Source: Gammaproteobacteria bacterium (GTDB lineage: Bacteria; Pseudomonadota; Gammaproteobacteria; Nevskiales; Nevskiaceae). From it: 64,000 nucleotides of DNA. The DNA is taken from positions 124,001 through 188,000 of the forward strand of contig JAPLSA010000008.1 of NCBI GenBank assembly GCA_026398815.1, written 5' to 3'. Of this stretch, positions 11,487-19,384 are shown in pieces. Numbering within the stretch: position 1 is the first letter of the stretch; every line of letters begins with the position of its first letter. The translations under genes and the position numbers were made by a program. The notes beneath the pieces are model-generated. The model was not told where the DNA came from. It searched no databases and was given only the letters and a program-made list of their open reading frames with translations.

Positions 11487-11504
11487 GCGCTGTCACGCCG
11501 CACC

Positions 11505-11533
11505 AAGGCCGCTCCTCTGGAGCGGCCTTTTTC
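11505..11533 (+). terminator. Intrinsic terminator after the small YjbE-like gene
   Basis: A perfect stem AAGGCCGCTCC / GGAGCGGCCTT with a 3-nt loop is followed by a T run. It lies between convergent genes and could also act on the minus-strand yjbF-like gene. Confidence 0.85.
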
Positions 11534-11552
11534 GTTGGGCGCGCCGCGCATG

Positions 11553-12269
11553 TCAGGCGCGAACCGAGGGTCGCAGCATCTCCATGGTGATGGCGGGCAC
11601 GTCGGGGCAGAACTGCTGGCGCGAACGCCAGATCTGCCCGCTGGCCGGATCGATCCAGTACAGGTTGTCGGTCGACCAGCGCCACTTGGCCACCACCACC
11701 CGCTCCCGGACCCGAAGCAGCGTTCGCGTCTCGCCAAGCAAGGTCAGCGACTCCTCGCCCTGCGCACTGAACTGGCTGTTCACCGGCACGCCGAAGTCAT
11801 CGCGCGGGCGCAGGTCGACGATCCTCGTGACGCCGCTGTCGGGCACCTTCTCGCCCTGGCGGACGCGTTCCAGCGGATCGAACTCGGTGAACCGGGTGGT
11901 CAGCAGATCGCGCGGCAGGCCGATGGTCTTGACCAGCCGGCCGCGCTCGGTGATCAGCACGACGCGATCGGCCGACGCCCAGCTGAGCCGCCGGCCGTCG
12001 ACGCTGGCCAGGATCGTCACCACCGGCGGCGCACTGCCGATCTGCACGCCCATGCTGGCGTACGGAATGGCCTTGATCTGGGCGTCGCTGATCGGATACG
12101 CATTGCCGTGCGCCGAAGACCGGAAGCTCGGCATCGCAGCGCCGAGCAGGCTCAAGGAGTCGCTGGCGCAGCCGCCCAGTCCAAGCGCGCCGGCCGCCAT
12201 CAGCAGACGACGACGGGTCAACGCAGCGGGCGGCAGATGGTCGATGGCGTTCACCGGTAAAATGGACAC
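11553..12269 (-). CDS. YjbF/GfcB-family lipoprotein
   Basis: 238 aa. The N-terminus has a twin-arginine-like stretch (TRRRLLMAAGALGLGG) running into a lipobox with Cys at about residue 34 (LGGCASDS), so it is probably a lipoprotein that may use the Tat route. The body matches the YjbF/GfcB family associated with exopolysaccharide export, with alternating beta-strand patterns (RVVVAKWRWSTDNLYWIDPASGQIWRS spans one conserved block). It completes the Gfc/Yjb set with the SLBB and YjbH-like genes, though separated from them by the oppositely oriented small gene. No separate YjbG/GfcC gene is seen; the large SLBB protein may cover that role (inference). Confidence 0.72.
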   Translation of the reverse strand: MSILPVNAIDHLPPAALTRRRLLMAAGALGLGGCASDSLSLLGAAMPSFRSSAHGNAYPISDAQIKAIPYASMGVQIGSAPPVVTILASVDGRRLSWASADRVVLITERGRLVKTIGLPRDLLTTRFTEFDPLERVRQGEKVPDSGVTRIVDLRPRDDFGVPVNSQFSAQGEESLTLLGETRTLLRVRERVVVAKWRWSTDNLYWIDPASGQIWRSRQQFCPDVPAITMEMLRPSVRA

Positions 12270-12364
12270 TGCAACGAGGAAAGCGACTATCGTGCCATTG
12301 TCGCGACACTCTGATGACGTGCGGCACTGTCCGCTGCCCTACTCTCCGGACCTGCCCCGCCACC

Positions 12365-14617
12365 GTGACTGAAGAAGCCTCCCGTTCCATCCCCGAAGCG
12401 TTGCCGTCCGCCCCGCTGCCCGGGCCGCTGTTCGTTACCTGCGCGCGTGGTCTGGAGCCGCTGCTGGTCGACGAACTGCGATCGCTGGGTCTGACCGAGG
12501 TCGCCGAACGCGGCGGCGGCGTCACCGCCCAGGGCCGCTGGGTCGATGCCTATCGCGCCTGCCTGTGGTCGCGGCTGGCGAGCCGCGTGCTGCTGCCGCT
12601 GGACTTCTTCGAGATCGCCGACGCCGATGCCTTGTACCAGGGAGCGAAGCGCATCGACTGGCCGGCCTGGTTCGATGTCGATTCCACGTTCGCGATCGAC
12701 GTCGCCGGCCGCTCGAACACCGTCACCCACACCCATTTCGCCGCGCTGAAGGTCAAGGACGCGCTCGCCGACCGCTTCCGCGAAGTGCACGGCCGCCGCC
12801 CCAATGTCGACGCCGAAGATCCGGATGTCTCGATCCACGTGCACCTGCATGGCGCACAGGCAACGATCAGCCTCGACCTGTCCGGCGAAAGCCTGCACCG
12901 GCGCGGCTACCGCCTGGCCACCGGCGGCGCGCCGCTGAAGGAAAACCTGGCCGCCGCGATCCTGATCCGCAGCGGCTGGCCGGCAGTGTTCGCGCGCGGC
13001 GGCAGCCTGTTTGATCCGATGTGCGGCTCCGGCACCCTGCTGCTGGAAGCGGCACTGATGGCCGGCGATGTCGCGCCGGGCCTGCTGCGCACCCGGCACG
13101 GCTTTCTGGCGCTGACGACTTGCGAAGTCGACCACTGGCGAGCGCTGATGGACGAGGCCAAGGCCCGCCGCGAAGCCGGCGCCGAGCGCATCCCGGTCCT
13201 GTATGGCGCCGACCTCGATCCGGCAGCGATCAAGGCCGCACGCGGCAATATCGAGCGCGCCGGGCTGGTCTGGAAGATCCGCCTGAGCGACGCCGATGTC
13301 TCGACCATGCGGCCGCCGACCACGACACCGGGCCTGGTCTGCACTAATCCGCCGTACGGCGAGCGCATGGGCAGCGAGGCCGAAATGGTCAAGCTGTACA
13401 GCCTGCTCGGTGCGCTGCTGAAGCAGCACTTCCCCGGCTGGCGCGCCGGCGTGTTCACCGGCCGTCCCGATCTCGGCCCCCGCCTCGGCCTGCGCGCCGA
13501 GCGCATGTACGCGTTCTACAACGGCGACCTGCCGTGCAAGCTGCTGACCTTCGAGATCGCCGCCCGTGATCCGGAAGCCGCAGCGCCGGCCGCGATCGTC
13601 GACGGCGATTTCGCCAACCGCCTGCGCAAGAACCTCAAGCACCTCGGCAAGTGGGCGAAGCGCACCGGCGTCGCCAACTACCGGCTCTATGACGCCGATC
13701 TGCCCGATTACGCGCTGGCCGTCGATCTCTACGAAGCCGACGGCCTGCATGTTCACGTGCAGGAATACGCGCCGCCGAAGACCATCGACCCGGTGCACGC
13801 CGAGCGCCGCCTGCGCGAAGGTCTGAACGCCATCCAGCAGGTGCTGGAAGTACCGATCTCGAACATCCACCTGAAGGTGCGCCGCCAGCAGAAAGGCGAT
13901 TCCCAGTACGGCCGTCAGGGCCAGAGCGGGGCGCTGCACGTGGTCGGCGAGCACGGCTGCAAGCTGCAGGTGAACTTCACCGATTATCTCGACACCGGCC
14001 TGTTCCTCGATCACCGGCCGATGCGTCTGCGGATCCGCAAGGAAGCCGCCGGCAAGCGCTTCCTGAACCTGTTCTGCTACACCGGCTCGGCGACCGCGCA
14101 GGCGGCGGTCGGTGGCGCCGTCGAGAGCGTGTCGGTGGATCTGTCGAACACCTATCTCGACTGGGCGCAGGAAAACCTGCGCCTGAACGGCATCCGCATG
14201 GTCGATGTCGAGCGGCGCAGCGCCAAGGAAAATCCGCACCGTTTCTACCGCGCCGACTGCCTCGCCTGGCTCAAGGAACAGGCCGACAAGACCCGGCCGC
14301 CGCAGTTCGACCTGATCTTCTGCGACCCGCCGACCTTCTCGAACTCCAAGAAGATGGACGGCACCCTGGACATCCAGCGCGACCACGTCGAGATCATCAC
14401 CCTGGCCACCCGGCTGCTGGCGCCGAACGGCGTGCTGTACTTCTCCTGCAACCGCAAGCGCTTCAAGCTCGACGACCTGAAGCCGCACGGGCTGGACGTC
14501 GAGGACATCACGCCGAAGACGCTGGACGAGGATTTCAAGCGGCCGCCGGCCGCGCACCGAGCTTGGGCGATTCGGCGCGTGGGTAGCGCCTGGCTGGCGA
14601 ATCGCAAGGCTGGTTGA
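12365..14617 (+). CDS. rlmL: 23S rRNA methyltransferase RlmKL (bifunctional G2445-N2 / G2069-N7)
   Basis: About 750 aa from the GTG at 12365; an ATG at 12314 would add 17 residues. An N-terminal THUMP domain (FVTCARGLEPLLVDELRSLG) is followed by the RlmL Rossmann methyltransferase with SAM loop DPMCGSGTLLLEAALMA and catalytic NPPYGERMG. The RlmK methyltransferase follows, with LNLFCYTGSATAQA and CDPPTFSNS. It modifies helix 74 region guanines of 23S rRNA. The fused form is typical of gammaproteobacteria (E. coli 702 aa). It is divergent from the yjbF-like gene. Confidence 0.96.
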   Translation: MTEEASRSIPEALPSAPLPGPLFVTCARGLEPLLVDELRSLGLTEVAERGGGVTAQGRWVDAYRACLWSRLASRVLLPLDFFEIADADALYQGAKRIDWPAWFDVDSTFAIDVAGRSNTVTHTHFAALKVKDALADRFREVHGRRPNVDAEDPDVSIHVHLHGAQATISLDLSGESLHRRGYRLATGGAPLKENLAAAILIRSGWPAVFARGGSLFDPMCGSGTLLLEAALMAGDVAPGLLRTRHGFLALTTCEVDHWRALMDEAKARREAGAERIPVLYGADLDPAAIKAARGNIERAGLVWKIRLSDADVSTMRPPTTTPGLVCTNPPYGERMGSEAEMVKLYSLLGALLKQHFPGWRAGVFTGRPDLGPRLGLRAERMYAFYNGDLPCKLLTFEIAARDPEAAAPAAIVDGDFANRLRKNLKHLGKWAKRTGVANYRLYDADLPDYALAVDLYEADGLHVHVQEYAPPKTIDPVHAERRLREGLNAIQQVLEVPISNIHLKVRRQQKGDSQYGRQGQSGALHVVGEHGCKLQVNFTDYLDTGLFLDHRPMRLRIRKEAAGKRFLNLFCYTGSATAQAAVGGAVESVSVDLSNTYLDWAQENLRLNGIRMVDVERRSAKENPHRFYRADCLAWLKEQADKTRPPQFDLIFCDPPTFSNSKKMDGTLDIQRDHVEIITLATRLLAPNGVLYFSCNRKRFKLDDLKPHGLDVEDITPKTLDEDFKRPPAAHRAWAIRRVGSAWLANRKAG

Positions 14618-14624
14618 CTACAGC

Positions 14625-14889
14625 TGTCATACTGGCGAAGGCCGGTATCCAGAGCCAAATAAAGCTGCTTCCCGACGCTGGACGACTGCCTGATAGGGAT
14701 CGCGCAACTGCCGATCATCCGACTCACATTGATTTATCGACCGTGTCCTTGAGTGCCCTGGATACCGGCTTTCGCCGGTATGACGATGTGGATGGAGCCG
14801 GCCTGTCTACGACTTGCCGGCCGGACGCGCCTCATCCCCTGCGATGCCCTCGAAAACTGTCATACCGGCGAAAGCCGGTATCCAGAGCC
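14625..14889. repeat. Three copies of a 32-bp palindromic repeat (left of the GIY-YIG gene)
   Basis: Copies lie at 14625-14656, 14755-14784 (inverted) and 14858-14889. The core is an inverted repeat ATACCGGC-GAAA-GCCGGTAT flanked by GTC on one side and CCAG(A/G)GCC on the other. This 293-bp gap after rlmL holds no other feature. Confidence 0.9.
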
Positions 14890-14910
14890 GGACGAAGCGA
14901 CGACCTGACG

Positions 14911-15201
14911 CTAGACGATCGTCTCGTAAAGATCCCGCCACTGCGGATTGCCAGCCTCGATCAGCGCCAGCTTCCAGGCGCGCTTCCACTGCTTGATCTG
15001 CTTTTCCCGGGTGATGGCGCTGGGGGCATCAGGCTGCGCCTCGAACCAGACCAGTCGATGCACCCGATAGCGCTTCGTGAAGCCGTCAACGGCATCCGTG
15101 CGGTGCTGCCAGATGCGCTGCACCAGGTTCGAGGTGACGCCGACGTACAGCGTGCCGTTGCGGTCGCTGGCCAGCATGTAGACGTGGAAATCCTTTTCCA
15201 T
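14911..15201 (-). CDS. GIY-YIG nuclease family protein
   Basis: 96 aa starting MEKDFHVYMLASDRNGTLYVGVTSNL, which contains the GIY-YIG-type signature (VYML...LYVGVT), followed by the conserved Arg in VQRIWQHR and Glu in the ITREKQIKQWKR helix. Single-domain proteins of this kind are presumed structure- or strand-specific endonucleases of unknown function. The start at 15201 fits the family; upstream in-frame ATGs exist at 15225 and 15246. The gene is bracketed on both sides by the 32-bp palindromic repeats, suggesting a link between nuclease and repeats. Confidence 0.88.
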   Translation of the reverse strand: MEKDFHVYMLASDRNGTLYVGVTSNLVQRIWQHRTDAVDGFTKRYRVHRLVWFEAQPDAPSAITREKQIKQWKRAWKLALIEAGNPQWRDLYETIV

Positions 15202-15271
15202 GCCTGACTTCTCCGTCTCGGCCATGCCGGGTTGGCAGCCGTTCACACCTCATCGAGCTGATGCTTGCGGT

Positions 15272-15372
15272 GCTCTGGATACCGGCTTTCGCCGGTATGA
15301 CAGCTTGCTAGGCGAAGGCTCGGCTTTACCACCACACGGTCGTCATACCGGCGAAAGCCGGTATCCAGAGCC
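15272..15372. repeat. Two copies of the 32-bp palindromic repeat (right of the GIY-YIG gene)
   Basis: Copies at 15272-15302 (inverted) and 15341-15372 (direct) have the same core as those at 14625-14889, giving five copies around one gene. Nothing else is recognised in 15202-15463. Confidence 0.9.
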
Positions 15373-15463
15373 GACGAAGACAACGGAATGATCCGAGACC
15401 GTCGCCCGACAACAGCCGCACCGCCGGGCCGTCAACCGCGACGACAACCCATCCAGAGACAAC

Positions 15464-16030
15464 TCAGGTCTTCGGCAAGGTCACGCCGGTCTGGCCCTGG
15501 TACTTGCCACCGCGATCGCCATAGCTGGTCTCGCAGATCTCGTCGCTCTCGAAGAACAGCATCTGCGCCACGCCTTCATTGGCGTAGATCTTCGCCGGCA
15601 GCGGCGTGGTGTTCGAGAACTCCAAGGTCACGTGGCCTTCCCATTCGGGTTCCAGCGGCGTGACGTTGACGATGATCCCGCAGCGCGCATAGGTGCTTTT
15701 TCCCAGGCAGACCACCAGGGTCGAACGCGGAATCCGGAAGTATTCGACCGTGCGGGCCAGCGCGAACGAGTTCGGCGGGATGATGCAGACGTCCGACTTC
15801 ACGTCGACGAACGAGCCGGCGTCGAAGTTCTTCGGGTCGACGATCGTCGAGTTGATGTTGGTGAAGATCTTGAATTCGTTGGCGCAGCGCACGTCGTAGC
15901 CGTAGCTGGAGGTGCCATAGCTGACGATCCGCTGGCCGCCGGCCACGCGCACCTGTCCAGGCTCGAAGGGCTCGATCATGCCGGCGCTTTCGGCCATGCG
16001 GCGGATCCACTTGTCGGACTTGATGCTCAT
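15464..16030 (-). CDS. dcd: dCTP deaminase
   Basis: 188 aa, near the E. coli length of 193. It deaminates dCTP to dUTP, feeding dTMP synthesis. It shows the family signatures [14 protein letters not shown], the catalytic region [10 protein letters not shown] with [21 protein letters not shown] as a conserved block, and the C-terminal GKYQGQTG. It lies 63 bp downstream of an unknown gene and apbC on the same strand, probably co-transcribed. Confidence 0.97.
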   Translation of the reverse strand: MSIKSDKWIRRMAESAGMIEPFEPGQVRVAGGQRIVSYGTSSYGYDVRCANEFKIFTNINSTIVDPKNFDAGSFVDVKSDVCIIPPNSFALARTVEYFRIPRSTLVVCLGKSTYARCGIIVNVTPLEPEWEGHVTLEFSNTTPLPAKIYANEGVAQMLFFESDEICETSYGDRGGKYQGQTGVTLPKT

Positions 16031-16093
16031 CGGCGGGCGGCGATTCGGTTGGCGGCGGGGTGCGAGCGCGGATTATCGCCGCAACGCCTGCGA

Positions 16094-16705
16094 CTATTGC
16101 AGCACTTCGAGCGCGTCGACCCAGACCAGTTCGCAGGCGCCGGCGCCGCTGTCGTCCCGCCGCAGCGAGCTGCGGGCGGTCAGGCCGTTGTCGGCGCGCG
16201 CCTCGACCAGCTTGCCGCGCAGTCTCAGGACCTGTCCGACCCGCACTTCGGCCAGCCGGTCGGCGACTGCGTCATCGGCCGGGATCAGGTGCATGTTGGC
16301 GCTGCTGCGGACGATGTCGCGTTCCGGAATCGGGAACTCGCGAACCGTCCAGAAGTAGAAGCGGCCGCGCTGGCGAATGTCGATCCGAGCCAGCACCGCC
16401 GAATCCGACATCGGCCCCCAGCCCAGCGCCAGATCGGTTGGCACCAGGCTGGCCAGCGGGTCGAAGCGGTAGTCCTCGCGGCCCAGCACGCGGGCATCGA
16501 GCGCGAACGCGGCAAGCGGCGTCAGCGTCCAGTTCCGGTAGGCGAAGCGCGCGGCAGCGTCGCCGGCGAGCGCCGTCTGCTGCGGCGGGTCCGGCGCCAG
16601 CGCACCCGGGCCGACCGCGACGCTGCGCGTGTGCCAGGCTCGCCAGCCACCCCAGACGGCCAGCGCCAGCAGCAGCCAGGCCGTCGGGATGCGCCGGTTC
16701 AGCAT
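16094..16705 (-). CDS. Hypothetical protein with one N-terminal membrane anchor
   Basis: 203 aa from the ATG at 16705. One hydrophobic segment (AWLLLALAVWGGW) follows a short basic N-terminus. The remainder looks extracytoplasmic and includes YRNWTLTPLAAFALDARVLG and DLALGWGPMSD, and ends in an OB-fold-like part (VGQVLRLRGKLVEA). I do not recognise a characterised family. It begins 10 bp after the apbC stop and precedes dcd, so it is probably in the same operon. Confidence 0.7.
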   Translation of the reverse strand: MLNRRIPTAWLLLALAVWGGWRAWHTRSVAVGPGALAPDPPQQTALAGDAAARFAYRNWTLTPLAAFALDARVLGREDYRFDPLASLVPTDLALGWGPMSDSAVLARIDIRQRGRFYFWTVREFPIPERDIVRSSANMHLIPADDAVADRLAEVRVGQVLRLRGKLVEARADNGLTARSSLRRDDSGAGACELVWVDALEVLQ

Positions 16706-16715
16706 GGCGGAGCGG

Positions 16716-17798
16716 TCAGTCGTCGCTGATCGCGATGTTCGGGAAAGCCAGCTCACCAGCCGCGCCATAGGCAAGCCGCGCGGCGGCCAGCCGGGCGATG
16801 TCGCGATAGCGCAGGCTCAGTTCGGAGCGCGGGTCGGCGGCGACGGTCGGATTTCCGCCGTCGGCCTGCTGGCGGATGCGGATGTCGAGCGGCATCCGGC
16901 CGAGCAGCTCGGTGCCGGCTTCCGCTGCCAGCCGTTCGCCGCCGCCGGCGCCGAAGATCGCTTCCTCGTGGCCGCAGTTCGTGCAGATATGGGTCGCCAT
17001 GTTCTCGATCACGCCGAGCACCGGAATGCCGACCTTGCGGAACATCTCCAGCCCCTTGCGGGCGTCGAGCAGCGCGATGTCCTGCGGCGTGGTCACGATC
17101 ACGCTGCCGGCCACCGGCACGCGCTGGCTCAAGGAGAGCTGGATGTCGCCGGTGCCGGGCGGCATGTCGACGACCAGATAATCGAGGTCGTCCCAGACCG
17201 TTTCGGTCAGCAGCTGCATCAGCGCCTGGGTCGCCATCGGCCCGCGCCAGACGGCCGGCTGGGCGTCGTCCTTGAGCAGGAAGCCGATCGACATCGCCTG
17301 CAGGCCGTGGGCAATGATCGGATTGATTCGCTTGCCGTCCGGCGAGGTCGGCCGCTCCTTGGAGCCGAGCATCAGCGGCTGCGAAGGTCCGTAGACATCG
17401 GCATCGACGATGCCGACCCGTGCGCCTTCGGCCTGCAGCGCCAGTGCCAGATTGACGGCCACCGTGGACTTGCCGACGCCGCCCTTGCCGGAGGCCACAG
17501 CGATCACGTTGGCAACACCGGGCAGCGGATTCAGGCCTTTCTGTACCGCCTGCGGCAGCACCCGGCAGCCGATCCGCACGTTGGCCTCGACGCCGCAGTC
17601 GCGGCGCACCGCCGCCTTCACGGCGTCGACCAGCTCCGGCGCGATGCCGGCGGCCGGGAAGCCCAGTTCGATGACGATCTGCGGCGGCGCGCCGGTCGTC
17701 AGGTCGGCAATGCAGCCGGCTTCGGCCAGGCCGCGGCCGATCAGCGGATGGATGACGGTATCGACAGCGGCAATCAGCGATTCGCGGGTGACGGACAC
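16716..17798 (-). CDS. apbC: Mrp/ApbC-type iron-sulfur cluster carrier ATPase
   Basis: 360 aa from a GTG at 17798 (E. coli Mrp 369). An N-terminal MIP18/DUF59-like domain (about residues 1-90) is followed by a deviant Walker A P-loop ASGKGGVGKST, DADVYGPS, the Walker B-like VVDMPPGTGD, and a CxxC pair (CTNCGH) that binds the bridging Fe-S cluster in the dimer. It is a cytoplasmic scaffold or carrier for Fe-S transfer. It is divergent from sbcB with about 65 bp between starts. Confidence 0.95.
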   Translation of the reverse strand: MSVTRESLIAAVDTVIHPLIGRGLAEAGCIADLTTGAPPQIVIELGFPAAGIAPELVDAVKAAVRRDCGVEANVRIGCRVLPQAVQKGLNPLPGVANVIAVASGKGGVGKSTVAVNLALALQAEGARVGIVDADVYGPSQPLMLGSKERPTSPDGKRINPIIAHGLQAMSIGFLLKDDAQPAVWRGPMATQALMQLLTETVWDDLDYLVVDMPPGTGDIQLSLSQRVPVAGSVIVTTPQDIALLDARKGLEMFRKVGIPVLGVIENMATHICTNCGHEEAIFGAGGGERLAAEAGTELLGRMPLDIRIRQQADGGNPTVAADPRSELSLRYRDIARLAAARLAYGAAGELAFPNIAISDD

Positions 17799-17863
17799 GG
17801 TTCTGGGCGATGGAAGGAAGGCCTGCGGTATTGTCGCACCCCGTCCCCGTCTGTCACCCCACC

Positions 17864-19309
17864 ATGGCCGCGAGCTTCGTCTGGCACGACTACGAAACCT
17901 TCGGCACCGACCCGGCGCGCGACCGTCCAAGCCAGTTCGCCGCCCGGCGCACCGACGAGCATCTGGAGCCGATCGGCGAGCCGCTGGTGATCTACTGCGC
18001 GCCTACGATCGACGTGCTGCCGGCGCCGGAAGCCTGCTTGATCACCGGCATCACGCCGCAGCTGGCGCGCGACGAAGGCCTGCCGGAGTACGAGTTCGCC
18101 CGCCAGATCGACGATCTGTTCTCGGTGCCGGAAACCTGCGTCGCCGGCTACAACTCGATCCGCTTCGACGACGAGTTCACCCGGCACCTGCTGTACCGCA
18201 ACTTCCACGAGGTCTACCTGCGCGAGTGGCGCGGCGGCAATTCGCGCTGGGATCTGATCGATGTCGTCCGGCTCTGGCACGCGCTGCGGCCGCAGGGGCT
18301 GGAGTGGCCGGTCGGTGACAACGGCGCGACCACCTTCAAGCTGGAACGCCTGAGCGCCGCCAACGGCCTGACCCATGAAAAGGCCCACGACGCGCTCAGC
18401 GATGTCGACGCCACCATCGCCGTCGCCCGCCGGCTCAAGACTGCGCAGCCGAGGCTGTTCGAGCACGCGCTGCGCCTGCGCGACAAGAAATTCGCCGCCA
18501 CCCTGCTCAACGTCACGACGATGGCGCCGGTCGTCCACGTGTCGTCGAAGATTCCGGCTGCCCGCGGCTGCATGGCAGTGATCGCGCCGATCGCCATGCA
18601 TCCGGCCAATGGCAACTGCGTGCTGACCTTCGATCTGTCCTCGGATGTCGACGAACTGCTGGAGCTGGACGCCGACGACATCCGCGACCGGGTGTTCGCC
18701 TCCGGCGACGACCTGCCGGAAGGCGTCGAGCGGCTGCCGCTGAAAGGCGTGCACCTGAACAAGTCGCCGATGCTGTCGCCGATCGCCACGCTGCGCGGCC
18801 CGGACGCCGAACGCTGGGGCATCGACCTGACCGCGTGCCACGCCAATCACGCGAAGCTGCTGGCGGCCGGCGATGCGCTGCGCGAGAAAGTCCGCGAGGT
18901 GTTCACCCAGGAACCGCGCGACTGGGCCGACCCGGAGCTGTCGCTGTACGGCGGCTTCCTGCCGGACGGCGACAAGGCGCGGCTGGCCAAGGTCCGCAAT
19001 GCCGGCCCGGATTCGATCGCCCGCCTGCACGGCAGCTTCAGCGACCCGCGCTACGACGAGCTGCTGTTCCGCTACCGCGCCCGCCACTACCCGGACACGC
19101 TGGACGAGGACGAACGCGCCCGCTGGCAGGACTTCGTGGCCGGCAAGCTGCGTTACGACAGCGGCCTCGCCAGTCTGACCCTGAACGACTACCGCGAACG
19201 GGTGGCCATGCTCGCCGAACGCGAGCGCGATCCGGCGCGGCTGCGGGTGCTGGCGCAGCTGGCGGTCTGGCCGGAGGAATCGGGGCTGGAGCGGCTGCTG
19301 CGCGGCTGA
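17864..19309 (+). CDS. sbcB: Exodeoxyribonuclease I
   Basis: 481 aa (E. coli 475). It is a 3'-5' single-strand DNA exonuclease of the DEDD superfamily. The first motif is FVWHDYETFGTDPARDRPSQ with catalytic Asp/Glu; the third includes HEKAHDALSDVDATIAVAR. The middle SH3-like and C-terminal helical domains follow, with YDELLFRYRARHYP. The ATG at 17864 places the catalytic motif near residue 7, as in homologues. Confidence 0.96.
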   Translation: MAASFVWHDYETFGTDPARDRPSQFAARRTDEHLEPIGEPLVIYCAPTIDVLPAPEACLITGITPQLARDEGLPEYEFARQIDDLFSVPETCVAGYNSIRFDDEFTRHLLYRNFHEVYLREWRGGNSRWDLIDVVRLWHALRPQGLEWPVGDNGATTFKLERLSAANGLTHEKAHDALSDVDATIAVARRLKTAQPRLFEHALRLRDKKFAATLLNVTTMAPVVHVSSKIPAARGCMAVIAPIAMHPANGNCVLTFDLSSDVDELLELDADDIRDRVFASGDDLPEGVERLPLKGVHLNKSPMLSPIATLRGPDAERWGIDLTACHANHAKLLAAGDALREKVREVFTQEPRDWADPELSLYGGFLPDGDKARLAKVRNAGPDSIARLHGSFSDPRYDELLFRYRARHYPDTLDEDERARWQDFVAGKLRYDSGLASLTLNDYRERVAMLAERERDPARLRVLAQLAVWPEESGLERLLRG

Positions 19310-19384
19310 GCGGCAGGTCCGGGCGAGCCACGGCCAGCCCGAACCCCCATGCCATAATTCGCGCCCGTTTCCGCTACGCCCGCG

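Noticed and set aside
12287..14557. Long minus-strand open frame opposite rlmL
   Set aside because: rlmL is fully conserved on the plus strand; the antisense product has no motif.
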